A model generated the notes under the pieces. The model searched no databases, had not been told where the DNA came from, and worked only from the letters and a program-made list of their open reading frames with translations. Made by a program: the position numbers and the translations under genes. A DNA stretch of 64,000 nucleotides from Lingula anatina. Taxonomy: Eukaryota > Brachiopoda > Lingulata > Lingulida > Lingulidae. Below are positions 48,683 through 62,600 of this stretch, piece by piece. The stretch is taken from positions 252,573 to 316,572 of the forward strand of contig NW_019775437.1 of NCBI RefSeq assembly GCF_001039355.2, given 5' to 3'. How positions within the stretch are numbered: the first letter of the stretch is position 1; each line of letters opens with the position of its first letter.

Positions 48683-51600
48683 ATGAGTCAAACACAGCCG
48701 TGGCAGGTTCCCGGGTTTGACCCTGCTGCCAGCGGCAAGGTGCAGATGTTCAACCCAGCCCAGTTTGACAATATTCATCAACAGCCACCATCACAACAAC
48801 ATCAACAGCAGCCGCAGCAACAACAACAACACAATGAAAACAACCAACAACAACAACAATACCCAGCCACAGATGGGTTTCAACTCAACCCCAATGCAGC
48901 AAGCTTTAACAGCACTGGTTTTTCCCCCATGGACCCTGCAAACATGGCAGCCCCATATATTATGAATGGGGGCTATGATAACAACTGGGGACAGCAGAGC
49001 TGGGGAACGGACTCCTGGAACCAGTGGAGCCAGCCAGCCGGGCAGTATGGCTGGAATGGTGGGGATGGCAGTGGCTATGGGGGAACCCAGGGGGATTGGC
49101 AGAATCTCGAACCAGGGGACGAGTGGGCCACCCAGGGGAATGAGCAGTGGAATACCCTGGGGAATGAGGAATGGAATAGTAATACCCAGGGGAATGAATG
49201 GAATACCCAGGGGAATGAGTGGAATGCCCATGGGAATGATGAGTGGAATACCCAAGGAAATGGTGGGTGGACACAGGATCAGTCTCAGCAGGATGGGGAA
49301 CAACTGACCAACCACGTCCAGTCTGGTCAGTTTTACTCCAGTGACCATGGGCAACATGTAGATGGACATGTGCCACAGAACACTGGGCAGCATGTTAATC
49401 AGGAGGACACGGGGGAGCAGAAAGAACAACAGGAAGGTTACCATAGCAACACTGATTATGAACAGTTTCCAAGTTTAAATGTCGATGGTATTGATCAGGT
49501 GCCTGATCATGACAATTCGCAATCTGTGAAAAATAAAGAGGAAATACCTGTTACGTCAGATGTTTCTGGTGGTGATCCATCTGTCAACAATCAGTACCTT
49601 GCACCAGGCGGACAGACTGGTTTGGTGAGGAATTTATCAAACATAAGTGATTCTAGTCTCGTGACAGTGAACTTCTCCCGTCAGAATTCTGAGTATGAGA
49701 GGGATGATAGAGAAAAGCTAAGGGAGCAAGTGGCCACTTTATCCATTCAGGATACCCTAGGGGAGCACAGAGGTGATCCTGCTGGTGCACAGGTCTTTAA
49801 CCCTCATGCTCACTTCAGTAACCCCGATATGCAATCACACTCCCCCTTTGATGACCTGGTTCAAGGGCAAGGTCATCAGCAGGGTGAAGGTCAGGTCGGA
49901 GGTCAAATGGAAGTGAAGGTTGCACCAGGTCACAGTACGGAGAGCTCTTTTAACAAGCCACTTTTTGTTGTGGGGGGTTCTGCTGACACCTCGGCTCACA
50001 ACAGTGCCGCAGGGTCCCCTGCTCCTCCGGACGTTCACCCGGAACAGCAACAGCAGAATGCTCAGGTACATTCCCACCCTCAGCACATCCAACAACAACC
50101 ACCACCAGAGGGCAGTGGTGCACCAGTCCAAGACAGACCACCTTCAGACCACCAGCAGCATGGAAGACCTCCATCCTCTCAATCTGTTCATTCTAATGCC
50201 AGTGCACAGAGTGGAGATAGACTGCTCCACGGTCATGGAGAGGCTGCCTCTATTTCTACCACCACTGGTCAGAATACAGAAACTGTGAACCCTGCCAAAG
50301 ATAATGTACACAGTCCTGGGGTAGACCTTAGTAGCCCACTGCCCCCTCCTCCTCCTATGGTGGGCAAAGGGGGAGAGAATCCTTACAGGAAAAGCCCTAT
50401 GAATGCACCAGTACCACCAGTGGAGACAACACAGTCGCATCAACCCAGTGTTGGCAGTGGAGATGGCGGCACCTCCCCTGAGGTCCATATGGATATATTT
50501 GCCAGCACGATTACGCCAAGAAAGGAGAGCCCATTCCAACCCCCGCTGAGGGCGCCCAAGATCCTCCCGTACCCGGAGGCACTACAGCACACAGATACCG
50601 CTGCTGGTAAGCCAGAGGTTTCTGAACATTCCAAGTCTGGTCATCCTGTGTCTGTGACCCAGGCGGACCTCCGGAGCGCAGATGCCCCTCCCCCTGGGAG
50701 TCCCCAGCGTAGGTTATCAACACAGAGACTACGAGACCATCACAACATGTCTCCTGCGACAACTCTATGGGAAAATCCAGCTCCACTGTCTCTGGTTGCT
50801 AATAATATACTTTTGGCTCCAGCAGCCTCAACTATAAGTCCGATGACAGTGGATCGGACTCCAGTTAAACCAGCTGGGCCTGCAGGAGTGCAGCCAACTT
50901 TACCAGCTGAAAGTCATTTGGGGATAGTCCCTCATCAAAGTGATAATTTCAGTGATACCTCCTCTCTGAAGTCTGAAGACGTCGAGGTCAGTAAGATTAC
51001 AGCTGCCCCAGGGGGAGAAACTGCCAAACCAACCCCAGTTAGCAAACCAACGCCAAGTCAGCCAAAACAAAATCCAGTCAATACCCCCAGTGCCAACCAG
51101 CCCCTTCCTCTTCCTCCTTCTCAACCTCCTCCTCCTCCTCAGCAACATGTGAATCAAAACCTGAGCCAAAAGACAGATGGCACGTCCATTTCAGGAAAAG
51201 AAAACGCCAAAGATGAAATCCAAGAGACGCCAAAACGTCCAGTAGAAGATCGCCAGAGAGGCAGTCGAGATCAGAGGTCCAATGAAGATACGGGTGGTGA
51301 CCGGGGCAGGAGAGATGACCGACCAGATGAAAGGAACTATAGAAGAGATGACGACAGACTAGACGACAGAGACAGAGTTAGACCAGGAGATAGAGACAGA
51401 GAGGAGGACAGGGATCGTAGAAAACCACGCTATGACAGATATGGTCGGCCGTACGATGACTATGACAGAGATCGAGACAGGTACAGACCCTCTAGTCGCC
51501 AGGGTTACGATGATGACAGATCTAGGGGGGAATATGATAGCTCGGCTGATCCCAGCCCCAGGGGGAGTAGACCTGGTGAGTATGAAAGAATAAGTTGAGT

Positions 51601-54600
51601 GTGAAAAGTTTGTGTAAAGATTTGTAATGAGGTGAATCAAATGTGAAGAAGTAATATGCAGTTACTTGTAGCTTGTTTTGCCAATTGGTGAATAATTTCA
51701 AAGATGGTCAAACACTGTTGATTGCTTCATGTGGTTGTTGGTCGATTCAAGCTAGTCTAAAACTTGGGAGTTATGCAAAAGCAAGTTAGATAAATGATAT
51801 CATAGTAATTTATGTTTTATTTACCAGCTTGTCACCTACAAGGGGTGAAGTAAGTATTTAAACAAATCTTGTCTGATCAATAGGACAAAGAATTTGATTT
51901 TTTGCTCTCAAGAAAATGAACCCCATGACAAACCTGTCACCCCTAAAATTTTCAGAAGATCGTGATGGACCAAGATCCAGAAGTGATTATGATAGAGATC
52001 GACCAAGATACAGAGATGATTACGACAGAGACAGGCCTCGATCAAGAACCGATTACGACAGGGATAGACCTCAATCTAGGACTGACTATGACAGAGATAG
52101 GCCTCGATCTAGGACTGATTATGATAGAGATCGACCACGATCCAGGGCCGATTATGATCGAGATAGACCAAGTTCTAGAACTGATTATGATAGAGATCGC
52201 CCCAGGTCTAGAAATGACTATGACAGAGATAGGGGAAGGTACCGACCTAGTTCAAGGAATGACGATGGGCGTAGGAGAGACAGGGATTACTATTCAGACA
52301 GAAGAGATCCATACTATAGCGATCCGAGATATAGTAAAGGTAGGTTGACAACATAGAATATATGAAGAGGGAATGTTCTAATAGAAAAGTGTGATACCAC
52401 CTAAGACTTGTTGGGTCATTGATACTCATCATTTCCCTGTTGAAGATCGTTTGTAGGTATCACAATGTCAGAGCTTTTGATGGAAATTCATATGTGTAGT
52501 CTGTTGTACATGGTCATAAGTTTTAACTTTTCACTTTCTACACTATAGCTATACCTCACAATAATTTTTGTAACTCTGTGACCTGTCTCACTCAGTGTGT
52601 AATTATGAGAATTAACACTACTAATGTCTCAGTAATATTGTTGCCCCATGTGTGCCACAATTGGGGTCTTCCCCGGGCCCCATCTCAGCCCAGGTATGGA
52701 AACTATGCTGGCCTCCCCGAGAGGGGCTAGGAATGAGAGTTCCTCAGGCTTGCTTTTTAACAAAATCAGCTGCCATGTTCTAAAAGAAATGTGGAAGTAA
52801 ATCTATGCAGGTGGTTGTGTTAAACAGTTTATTTACAATGAAGTTCAAATATCATTGTGATTTTTATATTATTGAGACACTGAAAAAAAGCACTAGCATA
52901 ATGGTAGTGATCAAAAATTTTGCAACAGATATTGCTGTGGAAAGCAGAGTTTCTCACTGTCCATTCTGTATTTCAGAATATTATGACTACTACAAGAAGT
53001 ACTATGGCTATGGCAGTGCTGAGGACTATTACAATAGCTATTACTACGGCAGACAGAGGGACCCCTATAGCAAGGGGTATGCAGAGGAGATGAAGTTACA
53101 GGGACAGCAGCCATATGATGACAGGTAGATCTCTCTCTCTCCTTCTCTCCCACTCTCTCCCTCCCTCTCGCCCTTTTATGCCTCTTGGACTACTTTGGCC
53201 AAATACTGTCTGTGGCAGGAGTTTAAAGAAAAAAAAACTTGGATAGAAATTTTGACTGATTGTATAATACTAATGAAGTCCTACCATATATTTATGCAAA
53301 AGTGAAGTTACTCCTTTCAAGGGATCAATAGGAAGTTGGGTAGAAAACTATGTTGACCAGCTTTAAAAATCCCTAATTTTTTTTCTTATCCAGAAAATAT
53401 AAAGAAATTTAATATGTATGTATTTCAGGTATAGAGATTACTATGCCAGGCAGTACAGTGGAAGCCAGCAGTATGGATACAACTATGACTATAGTGGGCG
53501 TGGCAGTCAGCCTGGCTCCAGGAGTCAAACTCCAGGAATGGAGTAAGTATTTTAAAAACAGTACTAATATTGTTAGGCAGTCAGTCTGGCTCCAGGAGTC
53601 AGATTCCAGGAATAGAGTTAGTGTGAAACAAGGCTCATATTACTGTGAATAGCATATTCATATATCAGTTTGGCGTAATGAAATCCTTGGATTGGATATG
53701 TTAGTGCGTAGTACAATTTTTATTATTTAAAATCATGTATTGAATCCAAAATATTTAAACCTTATTTTCATTCAAATTTTTTGGGTGATTTGCAACCAGT
53801 TACAAATATAATCATACTTTTATCACACTTGTATTTCCCCAGAGATCCATATGCTGGTTACTACAGTGACCCTCACAACCAATCCTATGCAGACTACTAT
53901 AACCAGTATTACTATGGTGATACATCATACAGTCAGCAGTCACAGGCAGGAGCTGGCCAGGAGGGGCAGGGTAAGAGGAGTTCACATACACTACTGCTGT
54001 GTATAAACACGAGATTCCTTGAAACATGGGATTCCTTGAAATTGCTCTGACTTGTGGTGAAGTAGGTTTTTCATTGTATAATGATGGTGAAAATGGTATT
54101 TTTTCCGAAGACTTCAGTTGTATTTGGTCCATTAGGCATTTGTATTTATCCTTAATTTACAGTTCTAATTGATGGGTAAGTCATGTGATTCAGGCTCTTT
54201 GATGAGTAATGTTATTACCCTCGCCATACAGGTCGTTTTTGCCTTTGTTGGTTTGTCAACCTTACCCAAAAAATTGTGCATGGATTTTGATTGAATTTTC
54301 AACAATATATAAGCGTCTCAAGGTACAGAATTAACAAACTAAGAATATGTTGTATTTTGGTGGTAAATGCTTAATTGATAAATTAATTGATAATGAGAAT
54401 TGAGCTGCATTGATGGTGGTCAGATCAGCTTTCCTAGTTAGCAATGTAAAACAGTAGGAGCATAGAACAGTGTAGTCATTTAACCAGTATGATATCTTTT
54501 AATGAGTTTCAAGCAAAGTCAAACTGACCCACTGAAAGATCATAGTTAATTGAGTTCTTTCTTTTCTCTGCACAGCATCTGAGTCTCTGGAACCCAAGGA

Positions 54601-57600
54601 ACCTGCCCGCATGACTCCCGTCAAGTTCTCCATCCCCCACGTACGTGCCACCTTCAGTGCTTGTGGTCATCTGGTCAAGGTGCTGCCCAACTGTCCATCC
54701 AGTGGGGAGCCTGCCATGGTCCACATCAGTGATTTGGAATCTGTGATACCCGAGTCTGACGAGGCAGAGGAATTACGAATATTCCCTGGACCGTTGATAA
54801 AGTAAGGTGGAATTGAATCATGGATAAAATGCTATTTTGATAAGGGGATTCATAAAGAATTCTCTATGTTACAGTAACAGGTTATAGGTTTTGTACCTCT
54901 GTTGTGACAGATTAACAGAAATTAACATTGCTTGAAGCACACTTATTAAAAATTTTTAACAAATAAAATATTTGATTATGTTATATTTTTCAAAAGCTAT
55001 GTTAAATTTGGTTATTTGTTTAAATACAATTTCCTTATTTTTCCAGGGGCCAGACCCATAAGAACGATGTGATAGCATTCTGCATGCACAAGGCCAAGGA
55101 GTGCAGGGAAAACGTGAACATGATAGACAGGGAGAGTGCTGAGCTGCTCTGGAAGTTCTTAGTTCTGCTTATCAAACAGAATGGGGTAAGTTTTGGCCAC
55201 TTCTACTCCAGGACCGAAAAGGTCTAGTTTGCCATTTTCCTTTTCATGTCTTGTGGTATTGTACTTAACTGGACTAGTCCAGTTTGAGAGATTGAGAATT
55301 GTGTGAGAGGGTCACCTCAATAGAGCCTGCATGCTCAACTAGGTCCATTAATTATCATTCAGCAGGAAGTGAATTTGTGAAGAACTTGTGACAGGGTTCA
55401 AATCCCCCTGTATGGTAATTTGTTAGGAGCTTTCAAAGTTGACTGCTTCAGTTAGGAATACCACTTTATGTGAAAAGGGAAAATCTGATTGCTGAAAAAT
55501 TAGAACAGAAGTAAGGACATTGTTAATCAATATTTAGAGGATTAATAAGAAAGATTGAGGTGTGATTTAATAAAATAAAAATAAAATTTAAAGAAAAAAA
55601 AATAAATTGGAAATAGCATTCTCTGGGATACAGTGGTGCAGGATCTGGTGATGAACTTAAAGATCTGTGTGAGATATGTTCATTAACAGGGGGTAGTTTA
55701 TTAAAAAAAATTGTAGTTCTCAAATTTAAATTTTTTTAAATTCCAGACTGTGGTGGGCACAGATGTTTCAGAACTTCTCCTAGAGGGCCACGAGCCGACG
55801 ACGCGCGAGTACAACCGTATGGGAATGAAGATAGTGTCTAGTGCAATGGAGTTGGATGCCTTGGAAGAGGAGTCGGACAGTGTTCAGCAAGATTCTGTTG
55901 CCACTGGCGACGACCTCAATAACACGTCTGTGACGAGTGACAGGTCATTTGTGAACAAACGAGGGTTGCTACGAGACGAGAGTGTTGATAGGTTTAGACA
56001 TTTGTTGCTGTTTGGAAGAAAGAAGGTAAGTTGTTTGCCTCCTCTTTGTGTGCTGTAAGTTTAAATTTCTAAAGGCATTATTTCTACTGCCATGAGTATT
56101 TGTGTCAGTAAGTATTTTTTTATATTAATTTAATGAAAGAGTTAAGTTTGGGTTTGTGATATAAATCCCATTATGAATGCATGGATCTTTCAGCTTTATG
56201 ATCCAGAAAGTTCAACCTCGGGTTCAAGTTTAGAGATGATTTAGTCAGTGTGACTCATTTTTTATGCTCAATTTATTTGATAAAATTCAATATCATCCGT
56301 ACAGGATGCCCTGGAATGTGCAATGAAAAATCAACTGTGGGGCCATGCTTTGTTCCTTGCCAGCAAGATGGACAATAGGACATATGCCAATGTCATGACA
56401 AGGTCAGTCCTGGGTGCCATATAGCATAATGGTCAACTTTTAACCCAAAATATTTTGTGGTTAATACTTTTTTATGTACAGACACAGATGTGTCTGTACA
56501 TATAGCCATCATCTGCGTCTGTCGTCGTCGCCGTCGTCGCCGTCGGTGCCGTCGTTGCCGTCGTCGCCGTCGTGCACTTTTACCGATAACACGATAAGTG
56601 GAAAACCGTTTTTGCTTTTGGCTTGAAACTTACAGAACTGATGAATATTCATAATACGCAGGTCAAGTTCGAAAATCAGCATTATCGGTTCATTTTTAGG
56701 GAAGTTATGCTGTTTTTTTACTTTTTTCAGCATATATGCAGCACTGATAACACGATAAGTGGAAAACCATTTTACTTTTGGGCTTGAAACTTACAAAACT
56801 GATGAATATTCATAATCCGCAGGTCAAGTTCGAAAATCAGCATGATCGGTTCATTTTTAGGGTAGTTACGCTGTTTTTATGTACAGACACAGATGTGTCT
56901 GTACATATAGCCATCATCTGCGTCTGTCGTCGCCGTCGTCGCCGTCGTCGCTNTACCATAACATATTCATGTGACATTTAATTGCTAGTGTTCTTAATTT
57001 GAGTTGTAATTTTGACATTCATTTTGTTTCATTAATAGGAGTAAATGTGTTTTCATTTAAATTGGAAAATAATTAGATCTATAGTATTTTGATAATGACA
57101 AACTACACTGTTTTTCTTAGAAGTACTAAACTGTTATTTTTGTTATTATTTTATTTACTTGAATATTTTCAGATTTGCAAACAGTGCCATGAAGATGAAT
57201 GATCCCCTCCAGACCATGTATCAGTTATTGTCTGGTAGACAGCCAGCTGCTGTTACTGTAAGTAAACCAACTAGGGTTGAGATATGATAAAAAATGTTTG
57301 TACAGATTTGATACAGATTTGTTTATATTGTACTCCACCTTGGTGATAGTCACTTTTCTGATGTTTGGAAAAGGACATATCAACCACAGCTTAAGTCTGT
57401 AATTGTTTCCAATCATGCACAATACATTGCTAGTTCTAAATGCATCATTTTTTCATCACAAATTTAGTCAATGACGGTGTAGTATTTGTTTAGTGAAAAA
57501 TATGGTTATGTATTGTTGTCCGTATCTCTCAGATGAGAAATTTGGTAAAACTGGGAACAATTATATTGTTTGTTGTTATCAGTCGATTGTTAATTTAGGC

Positions 57601-58741
57601 ATTTGTTATTACAGATATTGTTTTGAATGGATCTCAGAGGAAGGGTGAGGGGTTTGAAGTCCATACTTAGTACAATATGATTTTTTACTGATTGTAATTG
57701 TAATTATAATCGTTTTCAGTGTATCTCAGAAGAAGGCTGGGGAGACTGGAGACCTCACTTAGCTATGATATTGTCTAACACCACTCCAAAACCTGAACTA
57801 GACAGGAAGAGTATATCAACATTAGGGGACAGCTTAGGTAGGTCACATAACTGTACTTATATGTGTAATGTACCGTAAATTAATTTAAAGCATGACATTT
57901 TTGTATCTAAAGAAACTTAACAGGATTTTTTTTCTTTTTTTGCCTTAAAGGCAAAACATTTTGACACTTCATCAAAGGATCCCAAAAAAGATTGTATTTA
58001 CACTTTGGTAGAAAAATTAAAATAATTGCTGAATCAGTTAGGGCATGTGAATTTCTCCTGTAAAATTTTCAGCTTCTCGTGGCTATCTCCATGCTAGTCA
58101 TTTCTGCTACCTGATGGCACAGGTGAAGTTTGGAACCTTTGAGAGGAAGACTTCCAAGATTGTGCTGATTGGATCAAATCACAAGTAAGATACAGATCTG
58201 AATATTAGATCAAGGTGAAGGTCAGACCCCTGTCAAGGTCAGCATGTTTTGGAGACCAAGACATAGAAGTCATTGTAAAGCAACTTTTTATTTGATAAAT
58301 CACATATAACAGAAAAACAGTATAATATTAATTCCCTTACCATGGTCATTTATTAGCATTGCCTATTTCTATGCCTTACTAAATCCATCTTTCTTCAACT
58401 GGACTTATTTTCTCACTTCCAGTCTGTCTCTTGATGAGTTTGCTGTCAACCTGGCTATCCAGTGTACAGAGATCTATGAGTATGCCCAGTCCCTGGGGAG
58501 TCCATACACTGCCATACCTACCTTCCAGCCATATAAGTTCATGTATGCATGCAGACTGGCAGAGCTTGGCTACTCTGAAGAGGTGAATGTTTTATATTAA
58601 GGCATACAATTTGACTTAAATGACTTAAAAGCAAATGGTAATCGTGATAATAAAATGTGATAATTTCAAAGCTTTTCTCCTAAATCACAAAGACGAGCCC
58701 TTCCAAATTAAATAACAGGTTTAAAGATCAAAATATCTCAA

Positions 58742-58800
<59 letters not shown>

Positions 58801-59622
58801 AATGTCATATCTATTATTAATTCATAAAAAATATTTTGAAAAGCAAATTGGAAGCTGACACACTGTGGTGCAGTTTTGCATATTTGAAAATGATAAATGA
58901 TTGTACTTGAGTGTGCTTGTCCAGCATCTTAACATATAGTGTACTATTTACATAATATAATATTATCTTGTAGGCGTTGACGTACTGTGAGGTGATCTCT
59001 AGTACAATCCAGCAGGCACCTGGTGCATACTCCCCTGTATTGGTCAAACAGTTGTATGAGGTACATCACAGCAGTTTCACTTATTGATCACCACAATAGT
59101 TTAGCAAACAGTTTAAGAGGAGAATTGGATCTGTGGATTGCTGTCATATTGAACCTTGTTTCACAAAACTACTTGGGGAACTTTTACTCTTAGCAAAGAC
59201 TGCCAAAATACCCCACGTTGAATTTTTTTTAGCCTTTTATTTAGGTCTTTAGAGAGTTTATGAAGATTTTTATTCTTAATGGTGAAAATAGTCTGCATTT
59301 AATAAAGAAATTACATTTATTGTGGGCCAACAGTCATATAATAAAAGGGTTTTATATCATAATATCAGCTTTTCATTACAGTTGTTTGTGATGGAGAATT
59401 AAATTAGAGCTGTCTGTTACCCATCTAAATTAAGCCTAAAATGCAACTCTTGAGTAGACATTAAGTCTATTGCACATCAGTTATTTCATGTGTATGATTC
59501 TAATTGCAGCTTGGCAGCCGACTGAAGTACCACGACCCTCAGACCATCCACTCAGCTGATGGAGAGTTTGATGATCCTTACTGGCTCAAAGCTATGCCAA
59601 AGATCATGCAGGCTTTCCAGGT

Positions 59623-59655
<33 letters not shown>

Positions 59656-62600
59656 TGTAAGTATTGTTTGTAATAGAAATTATGTTATGTTGGAATGAGA
59701 AAGAAAATAATTAAGATTACTAATCAATCTTATTTGTCAGACATTATAATTTCAAGTTCAGATAATGAACATTATCAAATTGGTAGTCTGTAATGCTTCA
59801 AAATGCAGCCAAATTAAAACTAAGAAAATTGTATTTTATTTCTCACAGTACTTCTTTTTGTAGATCCTGTTATTGTCAGTGAATGTTTTTAAAGTCATAC
59901 AGAAGAATTAAAATCATGATTACTAGTATATATTATATGAATCAAACTCTGGAACTTGCGATGCAAAATTCTACGCCAAACTAGCATGAGGGTCGTGACT
60001 GACACCTTGGATTGACTGGTTATTGGATGACCTGGTAACCTGGATTATTTTGCCACCTTATATAATTTCTTTGACCACCAAGGTGCCAGTATTTGATTTC
60101 TATGTATTCGAAACCTTGTTATTGGAACTTGTGCATTACACAGCTCATGCTCTTCCTTGCTGGGGTTCATCAAATTGATATTGTGTGGTTCTCTGTTTTC
60201 AAGGATGGTAGTATCCAGTACCTAAGTGGAGCAGACACTCCTGCAGGGTTCCTATCCAGCGCTGGCAGTGAGGACGCTGAGGGATTCAACCAGGATGCGT
60301 CCATGACTCATTACCAATCCTCCTGGCAGCAACAGCAGCAGTCTTTATACCAGGGGATAGATAACGTGGATGCTCAGCAGCAGCTGCAGGGATATGATAC
60401 CCAGCAGTATCAAGGTATTACTTAATTAATAAGTTATTATAATAATACATCTATAAAGATCTACTATAAAGATGTTATGTCTAATCCAAGATTTCAGTCC
60501 CCAGGTCTTCTTCAGGGATTTGAAAAAAATGCCTAGGGCCCAGAACCTTGGAATAGACATTACATCTTTACAGTAGATCTGCATAGATGGATCATTATAA
60601 TAACTTATTTCTTAAAGATCTATAAAGTGATTTGACTAGAAAACACTAATAAGAGAGGGTAGACTTATTAGATGTTTGAACAGTAGTGGATAAGCTTTTA
60701 AATCATGAACATGTCATTTAGCTGATAGGGTTTCAAAAAATGTACTATTTGTGGGGTTGGCAGCCTGATTTAGCTTGACTTTGTTGAACTTTAGGTTATT
60801 ACCAGCAGCCAGAGGACGGTCAGCTTCAACAACAACGACAGCAGGGGGACTACCAGTTCTACAACCCGCAGGCAGGGTTTCAGGGATATGATAGCACACA
60901 ACAGATACAAGGTAAAATTTTGAGGATTACATTGTAAAGTTTATTCGGTTATTGTATATATGTGTTATAATTTATTACTGACAAATACATATTATGGAAA
61001 ATTTATGACCGTTTCGGGTTAAAAAAGAAATGAAATGAGGCTTATTTGAAGTAAAAATTAAAAGGTATCAACTAGAATATTAGGGAAAGTCATCTGATGT
61101 ATATTTTCACTTTTGTAAATGCTTTGGCTGATATAATTTTATAAATGTAAAGGTATACATATATATTCATTTGTTTATTGATGAGTTAATTGATAGACAA
61201 TTCCACAATTCCATTGTATGTTTTCTCCACTAGATGTCAGTCAGAGTCAAGACATTCATGATCAGACGGGAGAGTTCAAGCCATTTGGTGGCCACGACCT
61301 GAACTTAGCGGAAAGCTATGGCTCAAACTATACGACAACAACAGTGACATCTACAGGAAGCACAGACGACCCTGATTCACCGTTTGCTCAGAGTGCGGCA
61401 ACGACAACATTTGATTACTATGACATGAATACTGCACAGCAGGTATAATTACATTCAGCTAGTATTGAACTTTCCGTTCTTTTTTTCATCCCTCAAAATA
61501 GTCATTCTGATTTATGTTTTTTTCTTTAAAAAAAATTAACCACCACTCTGTTTAATGACAAATTCATTTTGGATTATTAGAATCACGGTTGTCGACTTCT
61601 CATTTTTCAAAGTTCTAAAGTTGAAATTATTATTCATAAACATAAATAATAAAAGAAGTTAAAACTAAGTACCTGTCCTCATAAAGCTTTTACAGTTACC
61701 AAATTAATAATGTGATGATCTTTGTTTGTTGTTTATGTAACAATTGTTACTCTGCCAACATGTTTTTGCTGCTAACTTTGGTTATGGCTGTTCACAGCGC
61801 ATGGGTTTGTTCTTATGTTTATTGCTTTTTTTCAGAAATATTTCTGTGCATTAACTTTTTTTCAGAACTGTGTTTTATTTTTATTACTGGTTATGCTTAT
61901 GTTATTTTCTGGTGATTATTACTATGTGAAAACTTCATGGTCTCCTTAATTTGATTTAATTTGGCATCATTGTCAAAGATCATCCTTATTCCTGTATGTG
62001 TGAGTTGTCTGAGTACCTGCCATCATCATCTCTGTCTTCCTCATATTTTTCTGTCTTCATCTGTCATATTTTATATTTTTTCTAATGAGTTCAGATTTTT
62101 CCAAGATTTCTGTAACCACTGGCTCAAATTTATGATTTTTCTGACTCAGTTATATTCTTTTTCTGAGTTTCACAAAATATTTAAATAATCTGTTGAAGAC
62201 CAGATGTGAAAATGTTTCATTGTGCTGTATGTATTTTTTTGCCTGTTAATTTTGCATGCAGCATGGAGGTCAGGTGGGTGAAGGTACCGGTCAGTTCTCT
62301 GGTCAGTTGTCTGGTCAGTTCATATCTAACAGACAAAAGAGAGACTCGCAGTCCACGGTAGGCAGTGGGTTGAGTGCAGAGCACACCATTACCCCACAAG
62401 GGAGCCAGCGTGGCACCCCGGGGGCGGACGCCAAGAGCACCCCGACCAAGGGGATTCAGTCTTATTTTCGTGCATCACAAAATGCCACCCCTCTGGAGTT
62501 CAAGGCGATTCAACAACAGCAACATAGAAGGGACAGTTGTATAGACATGCCATTGGGGAGTAATGAGTCACTGTTAATGGGTAATATGGGTGTGGCACAA

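Noticed and set aside
48791-49444. 217-aa open frame antisense to SEC16
   Set aside because: A shadow of the Gln/Asn/Gly-repeat codons on the other strand. It has no splice partners, and the repetitive ILPIGIPLI composition is dictated by the sense repeats.
51962-52348. 128-aa frame in a second phase of SEC16 exon 2
   Set aside because: Overlaps the Arg/Asp repeat in another frame. It is open only because 33-bp repeats lack stops.
52650-52740. GC-rich patch in SEC16 intron as an extra exon
   Set aside because: No acceptor/donor pair keeps the SEC16 frame, and exons 51956-52339 and 52977-53124 already join in phase.
55390-55410. tRNA gene (B-box match)
   Set aside because: No cloverleaf can be drawn around it and A/B box spacing is too long. 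Kept only as a possible SINE fragment.
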